Shown piece by piece: positions 51,893 to 64,000 of a DNA stretch of 64,000 bases. This DNA comes from Gonatopus flavifemur. Taxonomy: Eukaryota; Arthropoda; Insecta; Hymenoptera; Dryinidae. Under the pieces are notes generated by a model. It did no database searches and had not been told where the DNA came from. It saw only the letters and a list, made by a program, of their open reading frames with translations. The stretch's first letter is position 1. The number at the start of each line of letters is the position of its first letter. A program made the translations under genes and the position numbers. The stretch lies in contig JAFFJZ010000003.1 of assembly GCA_018340375.1 (NCBI GenBank), positions 17,546,001 through 17,610,000 on the forward strand, written 5' to 3'.

Positions 51893-52523
51893 TCACAGAA
51901 AGTTTTCTTGTTGATCAACGTTGAGGTGTCTTCGAGTTCCGTTGATGGTACTCCTCAGAGTACACCGTTCGGAATTTCTTCTTCTCTTAACCCCACAAAA
52001 CTGTAAGAATCCCGCACGAAATCTGCTACTCATCAGATTGTAAAGAATTGGATTAACGGCGCTGTTCAAGTAGAACATGATTCGACTGGAGTAGAGGATA
52101 TTGAAGTAGGTATCGTGATCGATAGCGAACACCTGTTCCGATGGGGCTACGATGAGATACAAAGTGAGGATCTTGAAGGGTGCCAAACAAATGAAAAAGC
52201 TGAAAACTACAGCGAGGAGCATCAGAACCACTTGTTTCCTGGCACGATTCTGATAGGATTCCCCGGTATTGCCGCTGTTGCTGGTCGACGACGAGGAATC
52301 GCGGATCAAATGCCTCACGATACACGAATAAAGCACTATTATGATAACTAGAGGAATTAGGAAAAAAGTCACGACTAGAAATACAAAGAGGCTCGTGGTG
52401 GACGTGGTATTGGCCTGCATCAGACAAACCGGTATCACAGTTTCTTCGTCGGTTCTGCTCACAACAATATCACCGGTGTTGTTCACTTTCATTTCATGAT
52501 ACTCCGATACCCAGATCATTGGA
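51893..52523 (-). CDS. ETHR: ecdysis-triggering hormone receptor, proximal alternative terminal exon (TM5-TM7 and tail)
   Basis: The exon opens after a good acceptor (AG at 52525-52524) with one base, then CCA (Pro), and runs 209 codons to TGA at 51893. Seen: an extracellular loop 2 piece with a Cys (VIPVCLMQANTT), TM5 (FLVVTFFLIPLVIIIVLYSCIV), a Ser/Asn-rich loop 3, TM6 (VVLMLLAVVFSFFICLAPFK), and TM7 with NSAVNPILYNLMSSRFRAGF (NPxxY motif and helix 8). A basic tail KRRRNSER follows. This is the C-terminal half of a rhodopsin-class peptide GPCR. Assignment to ETHR rests on the wording of TM6-TM7 and on a second exon of identical design and phase at 50260-49513, the known ETHR-A/-B layout. 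Which isoform is A or B cannot be decided here. The exon is not a complete gene: TM1-TM4 must come from shared upstream exons not found within the window. An AATAAA on the minus strand at 51587-51582 could end this transcript. Confidence 0.82.
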
Positions 52524-52936
52524 CTGCAATCAGTGAAAATTAAAACAAAACTTTCATTCTCATGATTTCCAGACGTTATTCAATTATTAAAAAGTTATTC
52601 GGTTCAATTCAATCGAGAGAACCGATCACAAAAGAGGAAAGGAATATTCATTCTTCTTTATTTTTCTTTTTCAATTCCTTTTTCCATGAGAATCGATGAA
52701 TGAATATTCCTTTTGAAATAATTTGATCATCGTATTGTAAGCGGATTGTATAGAAAGGAATAGTGGTAAGCAAAATAGAGTTCACTCTATTGGCTGCAGT
52801 TCAATAATTTGAGTATAGCGCGGTGAAAACTTGTAATTGCGCACAAGTATATATAAACACACGGTAGTACGTATGTTGGAAAGTAAGCAAACAAAGCAAG
52901 GGATTTCGATAGATTGCTTTTAGGTTTAGTTTTCAG

Positions 52937-52975
52937 GAACAAGAACGAGAAGAAGAAGAGGAAGAAGAAGAGAGA
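52937..52975. repeat. GAA/GAG purine tract
   Basis: Imperfect AGA/GAA triplet run upstream of the proximal receptor exon. Confidence 0.8.
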
Positions 52976-53719
52976 TGGCCGATCGAACTTCTCATGGTAA
53001 ATGTACATATACAATGTGATTCAACTGTATCGGATCGGAAAACAGTATTTCCATTGAGGAATCATTTTTAGAATGAACTTTAGATAGAATAGACAAACTT
53101 TTTCGACAAGTGAGCACTGTTAAAAAAAAAAAACATGTTCAACCATGGACGTTTTGTGAGAAGGAAAGACAGTTAACGTGTGTAAACTTCCGATCTATAC
53201 GTTACACACAATAGTCACAGTCCGTATACTTTTCTTCGATCTAACTCGTATACGGTGAAACCAAATATCGTAGGTTTGTTTTCTTTTTCCCCCAAGTCAC
53301 TTTTCGCACGATACTCGATTAGATGTGTGAATCCAATTCTTCCGGCACGAAAGGTAAAGTACGGTATTGTGTTACTTCAACGTTTGGTAAAATGCAATTC
53401 TGACAATGGCCTGTATCCGATATTTCTCGTCTCGTCGGCCGTTTAATTTAACCAACCGTGATACCCTATCGTTGGAATATATCCTAAAAAGAATTGAAAG
53501 TTCGGTACAAGTTTTTCCAATCAAATATTATGGACAATGGATAATCAATGTGAAACTCGTTTGATTCGACTCGCACGATGATTGACAATAAACTAGAGAC
53601 AAACGAGAATCAAAGTTTGTTCGTGATACGTTCAGAGAATTAGGTAATGGGAATGAAAATAACTGTACCTTTCGAGTATCACTTGACACATCACTGACAA
53701 AACTTTTCTGTGCTGAATG

Positions 53720-54264
53720 TTAAGGTAGTTCTCCGGGAGAATTCAGGATCAAATTGAAAAAATTATTGTCAAGCTGAGCACCAAGGTCGAAGGGATTCGG
53801 TAATCATATTCGCTGGAACTTATATTCTTATTTATGACAAAAACAGAACCAACTCGGAGTATAAATAAACAACCTTGTAACAGCAACGCGAAATTTGACA
53901 AGGTTTTTTTCTTGAAAAATTTTTATTTCCGATCCGTTTATGACTTATGAGGGCTCATTTTGTTCCTTGTGAGATTCAAAAATCCCCATGGTAAAAGTTT
54001 TTTAAATCTCACAAGGAACAAAAGGAGCCCTCATAAGTCATAAACGGATCAAAAATAAAAATTTTTTAAGAAAAAAAACCATGTCAAATTTAGCTCGTTG
54101 TTGTTACAAGGTTGTTTATTTATACTTCGAGTTGGTTCTGTTTTTGTCATAAATAAGAATACAAGTTCCAGCGAATATGATTACCGAATCCCTTCGACCT
54201 TGGTGCTCTGCTTGAGAATAATTTTTCTAATTTGATCCTGAATTCTCCCGAAGAACTACCTTAA
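53720..54264. mobile_element. 545-bp near-perfect palindrome flanked by TTAA
   Basis: TTAAGGTAGTTCTCCGGGAG at the left mirrors CTCCCGAAGAACTACCTTAA at the right. The pairing runs through the full arms of about 250 bases (for example TATGACTTATGAGGGCTC against GAGCCCTCATAAGTCATA) to a small centre near 53990. TTAA at each end could be target-site duplication (as for piggyBac-type elements) or part of the TIR. Confidence 0.9.
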
Positions 54265-54729
54265 ATGATCCCCTTTTCGCCAAAGAATATTTATAAAAAA
54301 CAAAAGTCTTTTTATCACCAAAATATATTCTCAAAATTAACCCATAAGTCCCAAAATGTCATTTTTTCGTTGCGTTTTTCAACGCTTGTACTTTCTGAGA
54401 AAAAAACTACTGAAAAATTCTAGAATAAGAATTGTCGATGTAAAATTGACTCATCTTTCAGAATCTGGCATCGGTTTTTCCGAAAAATGTCCCTGTGGCA
54501 ACATATCTGGGTTTTTTTTTTCCAAAAAAACGCGAATTTTCAAACTTTTTTGTTTCTTTATCTCACGTTTTCACATTGGAATCATTTTAGAATTCTTGTT
54601 GTAACTACAGAAACCACATCAATTTATCTCAAACTTCAATTTATGCTTTTGACAATTGTGAAAATCAATGTGGAAATCATCAAAATGGCGCTTCAAACGC
54701 GAAACAAACGTCAGAAACTTCAAAGATTT

Positions 54730-54975
54730 CCCATTCAAAAACGATGGACTTGAGAGAAAAATGTCACTGAACAAAAAGTTCTTAGAACTGATCAAAGAAC
54801 ACGCTGGAATTTTTTCAGAATTTTTTCACGACTTTTTTGAATTTTCAAAATTGTCAAATTTAAAAAATTCTTTAAAGTCGTTAAAAAATTCTGAAAAAAT
54901 TTCAGTATATTCTTCGATCAATTCTTAGAACTTTTTGTTCAATAAAGATTCTTTCCAAAGTCCATTTTTTTCTAA
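54730..54975. mobile_element. 246-bp hairpin element
   Basis: GAACAAAAAGTTCTTAGAAC at the left mirrors TTCTTAGAACTTTTTGTTC at the right, extending out to CGATGGACTT/AAGTCCATTTTT and in to CAGAATTTTTTCACGACTTT. Confidence 0.7.
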
Positions 54976-55813
54976 TTAAAAATCTATGCTGCATTATTTA
55001 CTAAAACGTAGAAAAATCATTCGTCCTAAAAGATATTCTCAGGGAACTTTTGGAGATGCTTTAGGATCAATGAATTTTGGTATCAAAAATATATTCCAAT
55101 TCTTAATCCAAACACTTTTTTCAACGCTCAAAATTTCTGACAGATTTTCCTGCTGGAGAAGATTTGGAGAACATACAATTTTTCATCATATTCTCTTCAT
55201 TTGCTATCATTCAGTTATTTGGAATTTAATCGCGATCGATATTTTTGTTGTTGCGTTTACATCATAATTACTCGCGATGAGCCAAAACTTCAAGCGTGTT
55301 ACAATTTCATTACCGTCCTCAATAAGAATTTTGAATACTGGAAATAAGTGAATAATTGTTTGTCTTGGGTTTCATTTGATGATTCGAAACTATGACCATT
55401 CTTTCTGGTCCGAATGATTGTACTTTTGAAAAGTTTCAGCGAACTGGAAGACAAAAATCGATTCATTTCCGACTTTATTTGGAAACTTTTCTGAAACTCT
55501 GAAATCCAGATGATCTATATCCATTTTTTACAAAATGAGGGTGGATTATTTATTCCATTCCATTCAGATTATTTCTTCAACGTTGCAGTTTTTGAAAAAT
55601 AATTACAAGGGTGGTCATATTCGAATGTAGAAGGTAATTGATCGATTAAATTTATGATTTTTATTTTCAGAGAAATATTGAGTGAGTGAATAATTTTCAA
55701 TGATTTTATTTGGATACTTCAGGATTCAGACAAATCAATCGTTCAGGGAAATCACTAAAATTTTATCGAATTCGAAATATTTTTGTTTGTTCCATTCTTC
55801 ATTGTTTACTGCG

Positions 55814-56070
55814 TACACTGTAAAAAATATTCGGGATTTTCCCATACCTATGTAGAGGAAATTTCCTATACTTGTACGGGAAAAACGAATTCCCGTACAC
55901 GTATAGGAATTTTCACATAAAAATATATTAAAATTGCTGTTTTTATGGGATTTTTACTGTAAATTTATAGGATTTTTCCCAAAATTTACGGGAAATTTTC
56001 TATCCATGTATGTGTTAATTACTTCACATACATATATGTGAAATTTCCTATAAAAATTTTTGACAGTGTA
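55814..56070. mobile_element. 257-bp element with TACACTGT ends
   Basis: TACACTGTAAAAAATATTC at the left mirrors AAATTTTTGACAGTGTA at the right. The inner part repeats TTTCCTATA, GGGAAAA, CGTATAGG words in both orientations. Confidence 0.65.
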
Positions 56071-59000
56071 TTCTCAGAATTTATAACAGTGAAATTTTGA
56101 AAATTATGATACATTGAGGAGAAAACTCCTTTGAATCAATTAGACACAACTTCCAATCTTTTCGAATATTCATTCGTTGAATCTAATGAAATATTGACTT
56201 GGATATCTATGACAAACACATTGAAAATTACCATTGTGTTAATTGCATGATTTTTCGATATTATTGGGCGACGAACTTTTTTTGTTCCAAAGAAATGTTT
56301 CTTCCAAATACGACTGAGTTGGTTGATGAATAATGTACAAGAAGAAAAATTCAAGTGTCCTTGCTCTATGAAATATTTATCAGCAGTAATGAAACATTTG
56401 ATTGAATTCTCAATGCAATTATCTTTTGTGGTAAATAAATGTGTTTTTTGAAATACTAATTCACTACACCCACGTGATTCGTTATTCGATTTGAATCGAT
56501 ATTTTATTGAATTCGATGAATATTTTGTTGAGAAAGAATGAGAGAAGAATTGAATATTCGTTCAGTAAACAGGAATTTTTCCTTCAATTACGTAATCGGT
56601 GATCTTAAACCAAAATCATGTTAACACATGGTATTATTTTATACTGATCTACCGATATATAATCCTCAAAAAAGCTTAGTCAGGATTCTGAGTGAGCTTT
56701 GAATCCTAACAAAATTGATCAATCACGCATTTCTTTGGAATAGGATGACCAATAAGAAAAAAAAACAAGCCGTATGGGAGATCATACAAGACTTCTATAT
56801 TGTTCTTATAATGTTTGAGGCTTCGGAAAAATAAACACAGTCTTTGAACACAACACAATACTGTAAAAATATGGGGAGTTTATCACAGTTTCCAGGGATG
56901 GATTCCATCTCCTAATCGTAAGAGAATTGCTTCTTCATCAAAACTAGGGGATTATTCAGCTTTCTAAGTGTTGAACCCTCCAAATTTGCGGAAAGCAAAT
57001 TATTTTTCATTCCTAATTCGTGAATTCTTGATCTAATTCCTATTGAAATGGAAGATCATGGTGTCCTCGCAAATGTAATTGGTACCCACCGGTGATGCCT
57101 GGGATTCAAATTACTTTGGAAACGATCCTCAACTGTCCACCAACAATTATGACTCAATTTCTTGTGAACCTGGAATGATCGCAAAATTAGAATTCCATTC
57201 ATGGAAATTGATTGAACAAAATTTGTCTGAATCCTGTTATCCTGAACGAAATTTTGAGATTTGGCTATAAATACATACTTATTTTATATAATTTTCATAA
57301 AATTATTCACAAATTCACTTAAAGGGATACAGAACCAGCGTCTTCTATTAGCGAAAACAAAAATACTCCGACTTGACAAAATTTCAAATTTCTCTTGAAT
57401 ATTGCCTGGTTTTTGATTAATGAACGTTTCATCGTATACTCCATAACCAGTTTGGTATTGTTCTTATTAACGGAACAGTGATATATCATTACAAGAAATA
57501 ATCGAAATCTGGTCTAACTGATCAATTCAACTTTTGATCAAGTTCTTTCATAAAGTTCTCGAACGGTAACCAGCTCTAATTGGAAGCTATTCATCATTAT
57601 CCTGGCATAAAAGCCATTCCACACAGTACAATCAAAAACTATGGATGTTCGGTTATGAAATTCTGGCAACTGGTTTGATCATCAACATCATATATGACAA
57701 ATTAAATGTAACTTTGCTCATTCAATAGATAATTTTCTCTCTGACAAACATTACAATCTTAATAAAATATAATACTTACGAAATGAATGTACTCATCGAA
57801 TATGAACCTTGAAAAATTCGGATTTTTCGTGAATGAGAAGTTTCAAATTTCAAGATTCAATATTTATTTTTCAGTATTAAAAATAGAATTTTTCTATATA
57901 AATCTCTTTTACTTTCAAATCACTAAAATTCATGAAAAGTTATGATACCCAGTATCGGTTGACTTCTGCAAATTCTTTTCACTTTAGCTAAACAAACGGT
58001 CTCTTCCGAACATATGGATCATTTATAAATATTACTTCTGCAACAAGACATTGAAAAATAAGCCTGGACATTGAGCGGAACCGATGTTCGAATTGAAATC
58101 CTGCATCAGTGTATTTATTCTCGATAGTATTAAATGCACAAATTTGAACTTTCGAGTTGTATGAGTATAGCTGTATTCAAATGAATTGTAATTGTCAGTG
58201 TCATACATAGGAAAATTAATGGAAGCCAAGCCAAGGATGACAATCGACTTCACGTTACTCCTTCTACCATATTCATACTCCTATGCCATCGTTCGCCAAC
58301 ACAATATCATATCCGAAAAACAAACTGTTCTTCTTCTTCCAAATGACTTTTGTTTCATTGATCAAGTTTTTCATGACTCGGGTTTGATATCAAGAATTTT
58401 CGTCGATCAAACCATCTGTCGTGAATCATCGACTAAAGAGTATGGTATATCGAATTCATATCCAAGATATAAGAATACTTTGAAAAATTTCAAAGAAGCA
58501 AAAAAGGATCGGAAACGAGGTATTGGCCGCGGTTGGTATACGGACAGTGTACAGAGTTTCGAACAATGAATTTAGGGTGCACAGAATGACCTAGTTTAGA
58601 CTTCTCGGTCCTCGTACTCGTTCAACATACGTGGGGAGCAGGAAGGCTCGCATTCTCCTTTAGGAAGTCCGTAAATGTTCAAGCATTATAGTTTTTCTTT
58701 GATGTCAATTAATTCACATGCAATGCAATTTTCAAGTAGATCATAGTTCAAATCCAGCATGAAAATTTATAGATCCCAAAACATGATACGAGTGAAACTT
58801 ATAGAATTTGAATATATTTCCTCGAATGACAAATCAAAAATTGATTACAAAGTCGCAAATTTCCGTGAAGAAAAATTCGTTTATCGTGTCCTAGATTCTC
58901 TTTCCATTTTATCAATCGAAAGTCGGACGAAACTTGTTCCAATTTCATGATTCCCATGTACATACAATAAACTACTCTTCTTCTGATCCTCCAATGTGAA

Positions 59001-60582
59001 GAATCGAGTTCAATAAACTCGATTCTTACCCTATGAACCACGTACCCTTTCTCCCCCCTTTCATACGTTTGAATTCACACCGATAAAGGGGAATGTCATG
59101 ATACGCACACGAGTGTGAACCTCAACATACATAGCGTGTGTATCTCGATACCGCAAAAGGAATATCATCCGTAAAGCAATTTCACGAAACCGCGTTGGAA
59201 TATGAAGACGTCCTTTTGTCTCTTCACCGTTGAATCGTTGTGCAATCGATTCGTTCTTTTTTTTTTTATCCTGAAGAATCGCTGATACTACTGTTCTTCT
59301 TTTCCATCCTTCAAATTCAATTATTCGCACACTCATTCTTCTGTATTAAAAATTGAAACCAAAACATTTTCCCCCCACAACATCGAAAGATGAAATCATT
59401 TCCAATTTTAATACCTTCGAAAGAAGATTCACATGCGGTCTCAACAACCGCATTAAAATTCATCCAAAATTTACGATATCCCACACCGCTTGGGATCTCC
59501 TCCATGTTGGAAAAACTTTATGTATGGAAAAAAAAACAAAGTTGGAACCACGAGGTTCTATCGTAGTAATATGAACGTTATTACTTTGAAATTCTAATTT
59601 TGGATCCGCTGTGAGAAACGTTGTCGTACGACGACGATCGAAGAAAAAGGAACATAAAAGGAAGGACGAGGAGGAAGAAAAGGAGAATAGAGAAGGAAGA
59701 ATATCTAAGACTTATAACAAGGATTCGCATGGTTAGGAGAGAATCTTCGAGATAAGGTAGCCAGTGATATTAACGACATTGACGGGAGAAATTGCAAGAA
59801 AAAGAATATGACATACAAATATAGTTCTCCCGACGATAAAGTATGTTTCTTTTGATATTATAATCTCGATGCCACATACGAGATCTCGTAGTAATAAAAC
59901 CAGAAATTGGATCTCATGTCGAGGAAAAAATAGGTAAAAAGATATACATTTTTTGTTTCTTTTCTTCTCTCTATTCCTTGTTCATATTTCAAGTTAATAA
60001 TATGATTATTTATGGGTATTATAAAATTTTTATCATTTATATGAGGGCTTCTTGTGTTTTGTTCCTGAGCGATATACGGGACATATGGTATTTCACAATT
60101 CGATCTCGTGATAGATCGCTCCGGCATCGACCTCTCTATATCTCTTTTCCAGCAAGTAATTTTACTACCAACCATTGACAGAATGACGTGTGGTTAGTTG
60201 GACGAGCAATATCCTACCGTCTTGTGAGATGTTTAATCTTTGGTTTCCCTTGAAGAATAAGGTCAATTTTCTTGGGGTTTTGTTTTTTTTTCTTCAAATG
60301 GAATTTTTCATTGAGAAAGCTCCTTCGGTATATCCAAATCCAAATCCTCGAATTGGATTCAACGAGAACGTTTTGTCAGATTCAATGAGGTTGGGTGAGA
60401 TTTAATATGTCCCTTCAACTTCCTTTCGTATCTACATACAATTCTTCACTCTCAATAAACAAACATATCACGGTTGGTATCCATTACGAAACGTTTCACT
60501 CTATTTTTGTTGAAAATTAACACATGAAATTGTTAGATCAATAGATTTTGAACATCTTATGTGGTATGCGATAGACGCTCAC

Positions 60583-60758
60583 AGGTTCGGAAGTTCATTG
60601 TTCTGAAGTTATAAAGTCCCAAAAATCACAATCCCGAAGGTGCATAACCCCAACAGAATTTTGAATAAAATTGTCAGATGCCTAGTAACGTGAAAGGATA
60701 ATTCGAGGCTATGCACCTTTGGGGATTGGAACTTTCGAGATAATGAACTTCCGGGCCT
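60583..60758. mobile_element. 176-bp inverted-repeat element
   Basis: GGTTCGGAAGTTCATTGTTC at the left mirrors GATAATGAACTTCCGGGCC at the right; inner AATCCCGAAGGTGCATA pairs with TATGCACCTTTGGGGATT. Confidence 0.75.
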
Positions 60759-62903
60759 ATGAGAATCTACCAGCACGTTTGCAAGGCAAACGCAGCACAC
60801 AGTCAGACAGACTCACTAGTGGGTCTGCCCTAAAGTGGCAGCTACCACTGCAAACCACTCGACGTCGCGCGCAGTGATGCCAGAAATTTTCAGATCCAAC
60901 GGCCTACATCCAATCAAATACTTCTGTTGATTTGAATGACCAATATATAATATTACGGTCTTGGCTGCTTGGCTCGCGCGTTGCGACCGCTCGCTCAGTC
61001 ACGGAAAAGATCCTACAATACTGAGTACCGTAGCCGACACGACTGGCTCGTGTTATGGAAAAAAATCATTTCAACACTGCTGGTTACTGTAGTAACACGA
61101 ACCAGTCGTGTCTCCCCAGTAGAGAGTCGTTTTTCTACACTATTCTAATTTATAATAATGTTCAGTACAATATTTACCGAATAAGGAATTTTTTCCTGGA
61201 AATCCATGAACTTCTGAATTTCATCACAAGAATTTTTACTGTGTGAATTGAAGAATCCTTATGGAGAACTATTTTACTACTGTATGAAAATATAAATATT
61301 CGTGAAAATCAAAACTCGGCCTGGCGTTGATATGAAGCACAGTAAAAAATATTGTATTTTACATGAAAAAGTAATGGATTATTCTCCCCGTGTAGACGAT
61401 TGACCCGAGAAAAAAAGTACAAAAATCCACTCCACGTTTTTTGTAATAAGATAGAAAATCAATTAAACTCATAAATTCCGTTCTGAACGAATCACACGAC
61501 CAAGATCTCTTATACTCATTCCATCTTAATCTACATATTAATGAATTGATATGATTTATTATTTATTAATGTAAATAATAATTTAACATCCATGAAATTG
61601 AGATCCATCAAAAAATCGTAACCTTTTCAACGACGATAGTTAAATTAATTACTCTCCACCGAGAGTATCATAATTCAGGTTAAATATTTACTTATATTTG
61701 ACTTGTAAAAATATGAGCGCATAACTTAGTCACTCAATTATCCGATTATTCAAATTCTGTGGTATCAAACTACGGTACGATGATGTCGAAATGAGATTCT
61801 GCCTCGTAGTCTTGAGCCTGTATCGTATCCTTGTTGTTTGCATACCGTTCAGTTCTGTTTTCTCAAGATGTGCGACACAAACATACTCGCTTACCCGTGG
61901 TCATTCGATGATGCCGTCTGTACTTTCATCCTCATCGTCAAGCATTTGCGCGATGCCCATTTTTGTTATGCAATATAGCGAGTAAGGTATAAATAGATTA
62001 TACATATATCTCATTTGCATGCTCTTTGGGAGAAACATTTTATATCTTCTCGCAATTTGATCGAATAGATGTGAATTATAAAAATATATACAATTTTCAA
62101 CTGCACGGTGCACGAATTTTGTATTTTTCACTTTTCACGTTTCATCTCTTCGCGATACCCACCTTACGCTCCAGAAGATCAGAATCGCTGGTGAAAATAT
62201 TTGCCTGGAGAAAACGTAATCGTTCAAACCACTCATATTTTTTTGCAGGATTGAGGAAGAATGTGTAATGGAAATTTCCTTCTTCAGAAATTCCTCCGAA
62301 CAATCTCAAATCAAATAAAAGATATTCAAATTTATCTCATTTCAGTTGAATTTTCATGTGGATCACTTTGGGAGGTATTTGAACACTTTAGTAGAATAAA
62401 CGGTAACTCTATTTGGGAATTTTCCTTCTCTTCTCGACGATGCATGCAATTGAGAAAAAATCGATCGGATTATGAATGATGAGGATTGAAAATGTTAGAT
62501 TGAATAGATTTGTGTATAAACCATTTAACATTGAAATTAGAAACATATTATTCTTATTCGGATGATAATACCGTGTCCAATTATTTCCAACATACAAATT
62601 AGATTTTGACGTTGTTTCCTTATCACATTTCACGCGATAAATCGTGAGTGAAGTACATAAAGCTGTATAATATTTCATTAAGTTGCAAATGGTATTTATT
62701 TTAGTTTGAGACATGCATCAATGACATATGTAAATAATTTATGTACGTCGTGATCTCCAATTCTAATTATGTGCCGCTGAAGACGCATGTGTGAATATTA
62801 ATGATGTAATGTAGTTAGCGGATGTAAAATAGTTTCACATCAAGTGGATTGATTGTGAAGATTTTCGAATACGTTGTTGGAATTCTAAGGTTTTTCAGAA
62901 GTT

Positions 62904-63137
62904 CACGGAAAAAAGAAAATGGGAAAAATTACCATTTAGAATGACAACGCGTCGCTTCGAGTCTTTAAATGGGAATTTTTACAATGTACTATAGTATATT
63001 GTCAAATAATCCACATCATGAGAGAAAGATTCATTTTTGTCTTATAATGTGAATTATTTGACAATATACATTGTAAAAATTCCCATTTAAAGACTCGAAG
63101 TGACGCGTTGTCATCCTGGATAGTAATTTTTTCCGTG
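62904..63137. mobile_element. 234-bp palindromic MITE with CACGGAAAA ends
   Basis: CACGGAAAAAAG at the left mirrors TTTTTTCCGTG at the right; arms include GACAACGCGTCGCTTCGAGT and TTAAATGGGAATTTTTACAA against their complements, and ATTGTCAAATAAT near the centre. The end resembles that of the element at 35614-35848. Confidence 0.85.
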
Positions 63138-63459
63138 TTGAGGAGATGAGCTGGAGGGTTTCAGTTATGCTTGATTAAATTGGATTCAAATAGATCAAAT
63201 TTAGTTTTCTAGAAGCGATCTTTTGTTTGTCAAAAAATTAGTAATATTTCTTAGGAGAAATTCAGAAAATATGACTGTGATCTTTTACGATCACTTTCTT
63301 CTGAATTTTCAGGAAAATTTCGCTGAATTTTAAGAAACATGAGTGGATTCCAAAGTCAGTTGAAGTTTCTCAAAATTCAGTGGAATTCATCTGGAAACCT
63401 ATAACAAAAAGTGGATCACAGTCAAATTTTCTTAATTTTCAGAATGAATTCGTTTACGG

Positions 63460-63760
63460 GGCATTAATTCCCCCTAGTAAAAATAATTATAGCGGTTGTC
63501 TAGCACTTTTCAAGGCACTAGCAGTGAAGCTAGTTACTAGAAAAGGCCTTGACATTAACTATAAGGTGACTAGAGTCGTTTTTGCTAGGGCTATCATTGG
63601 ACCATCAATCCTAGTCATTATTGGGGCCCAAGTTATCATCCAGCGCTCAACCATTGATGGCCAATTAATGATGGTTATGACCGTGCGATTAATTCTAGCT
63701 ATGATTCCACCATGGCCTATCATCGAGCTGGTGATAGAATCCTGTTAGGATGAGCTAAAA
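63460..63760. repeat. compositionally distinct block, probable transposon fragment
   Basis: A 122-codon plus-strand frame (63380-63748) spans this block, but the peptide has no known domain. The DNA is unusually rich in CTAG, GGCC and ATCATT words (for example TTGGGGCCCAAGTTATCATC). A repeat fragment is more likely than a gene. Confidence 0.35.
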
Positions 63761-64000
63761 GTGTTTCCGTTTAGGATACTTTCTACGGTTACTTTCAACC
63801 ACCCGGGATGAAAATCATCGTATGCGTATTTTTTGACAATCTGTCAAGTTTGTTCTTACGGGTTCTTATCACATAATGACGTCAATCAGAATCTGGATCT
63901 CTTACGTATGGCCACACCGGAAATTTTCTTGTATTCTCATTGGTCGTTCCATTCAAGGTGAACAAGTGATTTGAGCATTTCGTTGAGAATTTCCGATTGT

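Larger units (their letters stand above)
52524..64000. other. presumed ETHR intron or upstream spacer
   Basis: No exon encoding TM1-TM4 of the receptor could be found on the minus strand, and no other coding exon was supported on either strand. The longest frame, 58192-58569 (125 codons, plus), has no recognisable domain. 56.1-60.5 kb shows nothing beyond AT-rich DNA. Confidence 0.4.

Noticed and set aside
52053..52427. 124-codon frame overlapping the proximal receptor exon on the same strand
   Set aside because: A shifted frame over TM5-TM7 coding sequence with no domain of its own.
58192..58569. 125-codon plus-strand frame, the longest outside the receptor exons
   Set aside because: No domain or repeat; the hydrophobic run near the start is short and the rest is low-information. 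No splice or promoter context. Frames of this length occur by chance in this much sequence.

Overview
This is an AT-rich, intron-containing animal sequence. It holds four protein genes that I could resolve from splice sites and domain motifs. An ecdysis-triggering-hormone-receptor-like GPCR and a Star-like FkbM protein point to an arthropod, most likely an insect. Dense short inverted-repeat elements with CCC...GGG ends suggest a hymenopteran, but that is only an inference. No rRNA, tRNA, CRISPR array or prokaryotic feature was seen.

Layout. 1-15.4 kb: no recognised gene; several palindromic elements and one small uncertain reading frame (6014-6154, minus). 15.49-18.87 kb, minus: a six-exon class III cap-binding protein (eIF4E3). 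19-24 kb: gene-free spacer with four or more inverted-repeat elements. 24.13-30.43 kb, plus: a five-exon type II membrane protein of the Star/FkbM family, with a 3.8-kb first intron full of repeats. 30.4-33.1 kb: tail-to-tail spacer. 33.12-38.49 kb, minus: a complete ten-exon S28 serine peptidase (PRSS16/K12H4.7 type). 38.5-49.5 kb: repeat-rich spacer with a 1.26-kb and a 1.74-kb TIR-bounded element. 49.51-52.52 kb, minus: two tandem terminal exons that each encode TM5-TM7 and the tail of one GPCR, in the same splice phase. This is the arrangement known for the ecdysis-triggering hormone receptor (ETHR-A/-B). The shared upstream exons were not found and probably lie beyond the right end. 52.5-64 kb: presumably ETHR intron or spacer, with large palindromes.

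The four genes have no common pathway that I can see: translation, membrane trafficking or modification, extracellular or lysosomal proteolysis, and neuropeptide signalling. The most unusual property of the window is its load of non-autonomous DNA elements. I count more than 20 inverted-repeat units. They include a 545-bp near-perfect palindrome flanked by TTAA, and a set of elements sharing CCC...GGG ends whose interiors are built from unrelated short self-complementary words. All coordinates were derived by eye from splice junctions and codon arithmetic; no database search was run.
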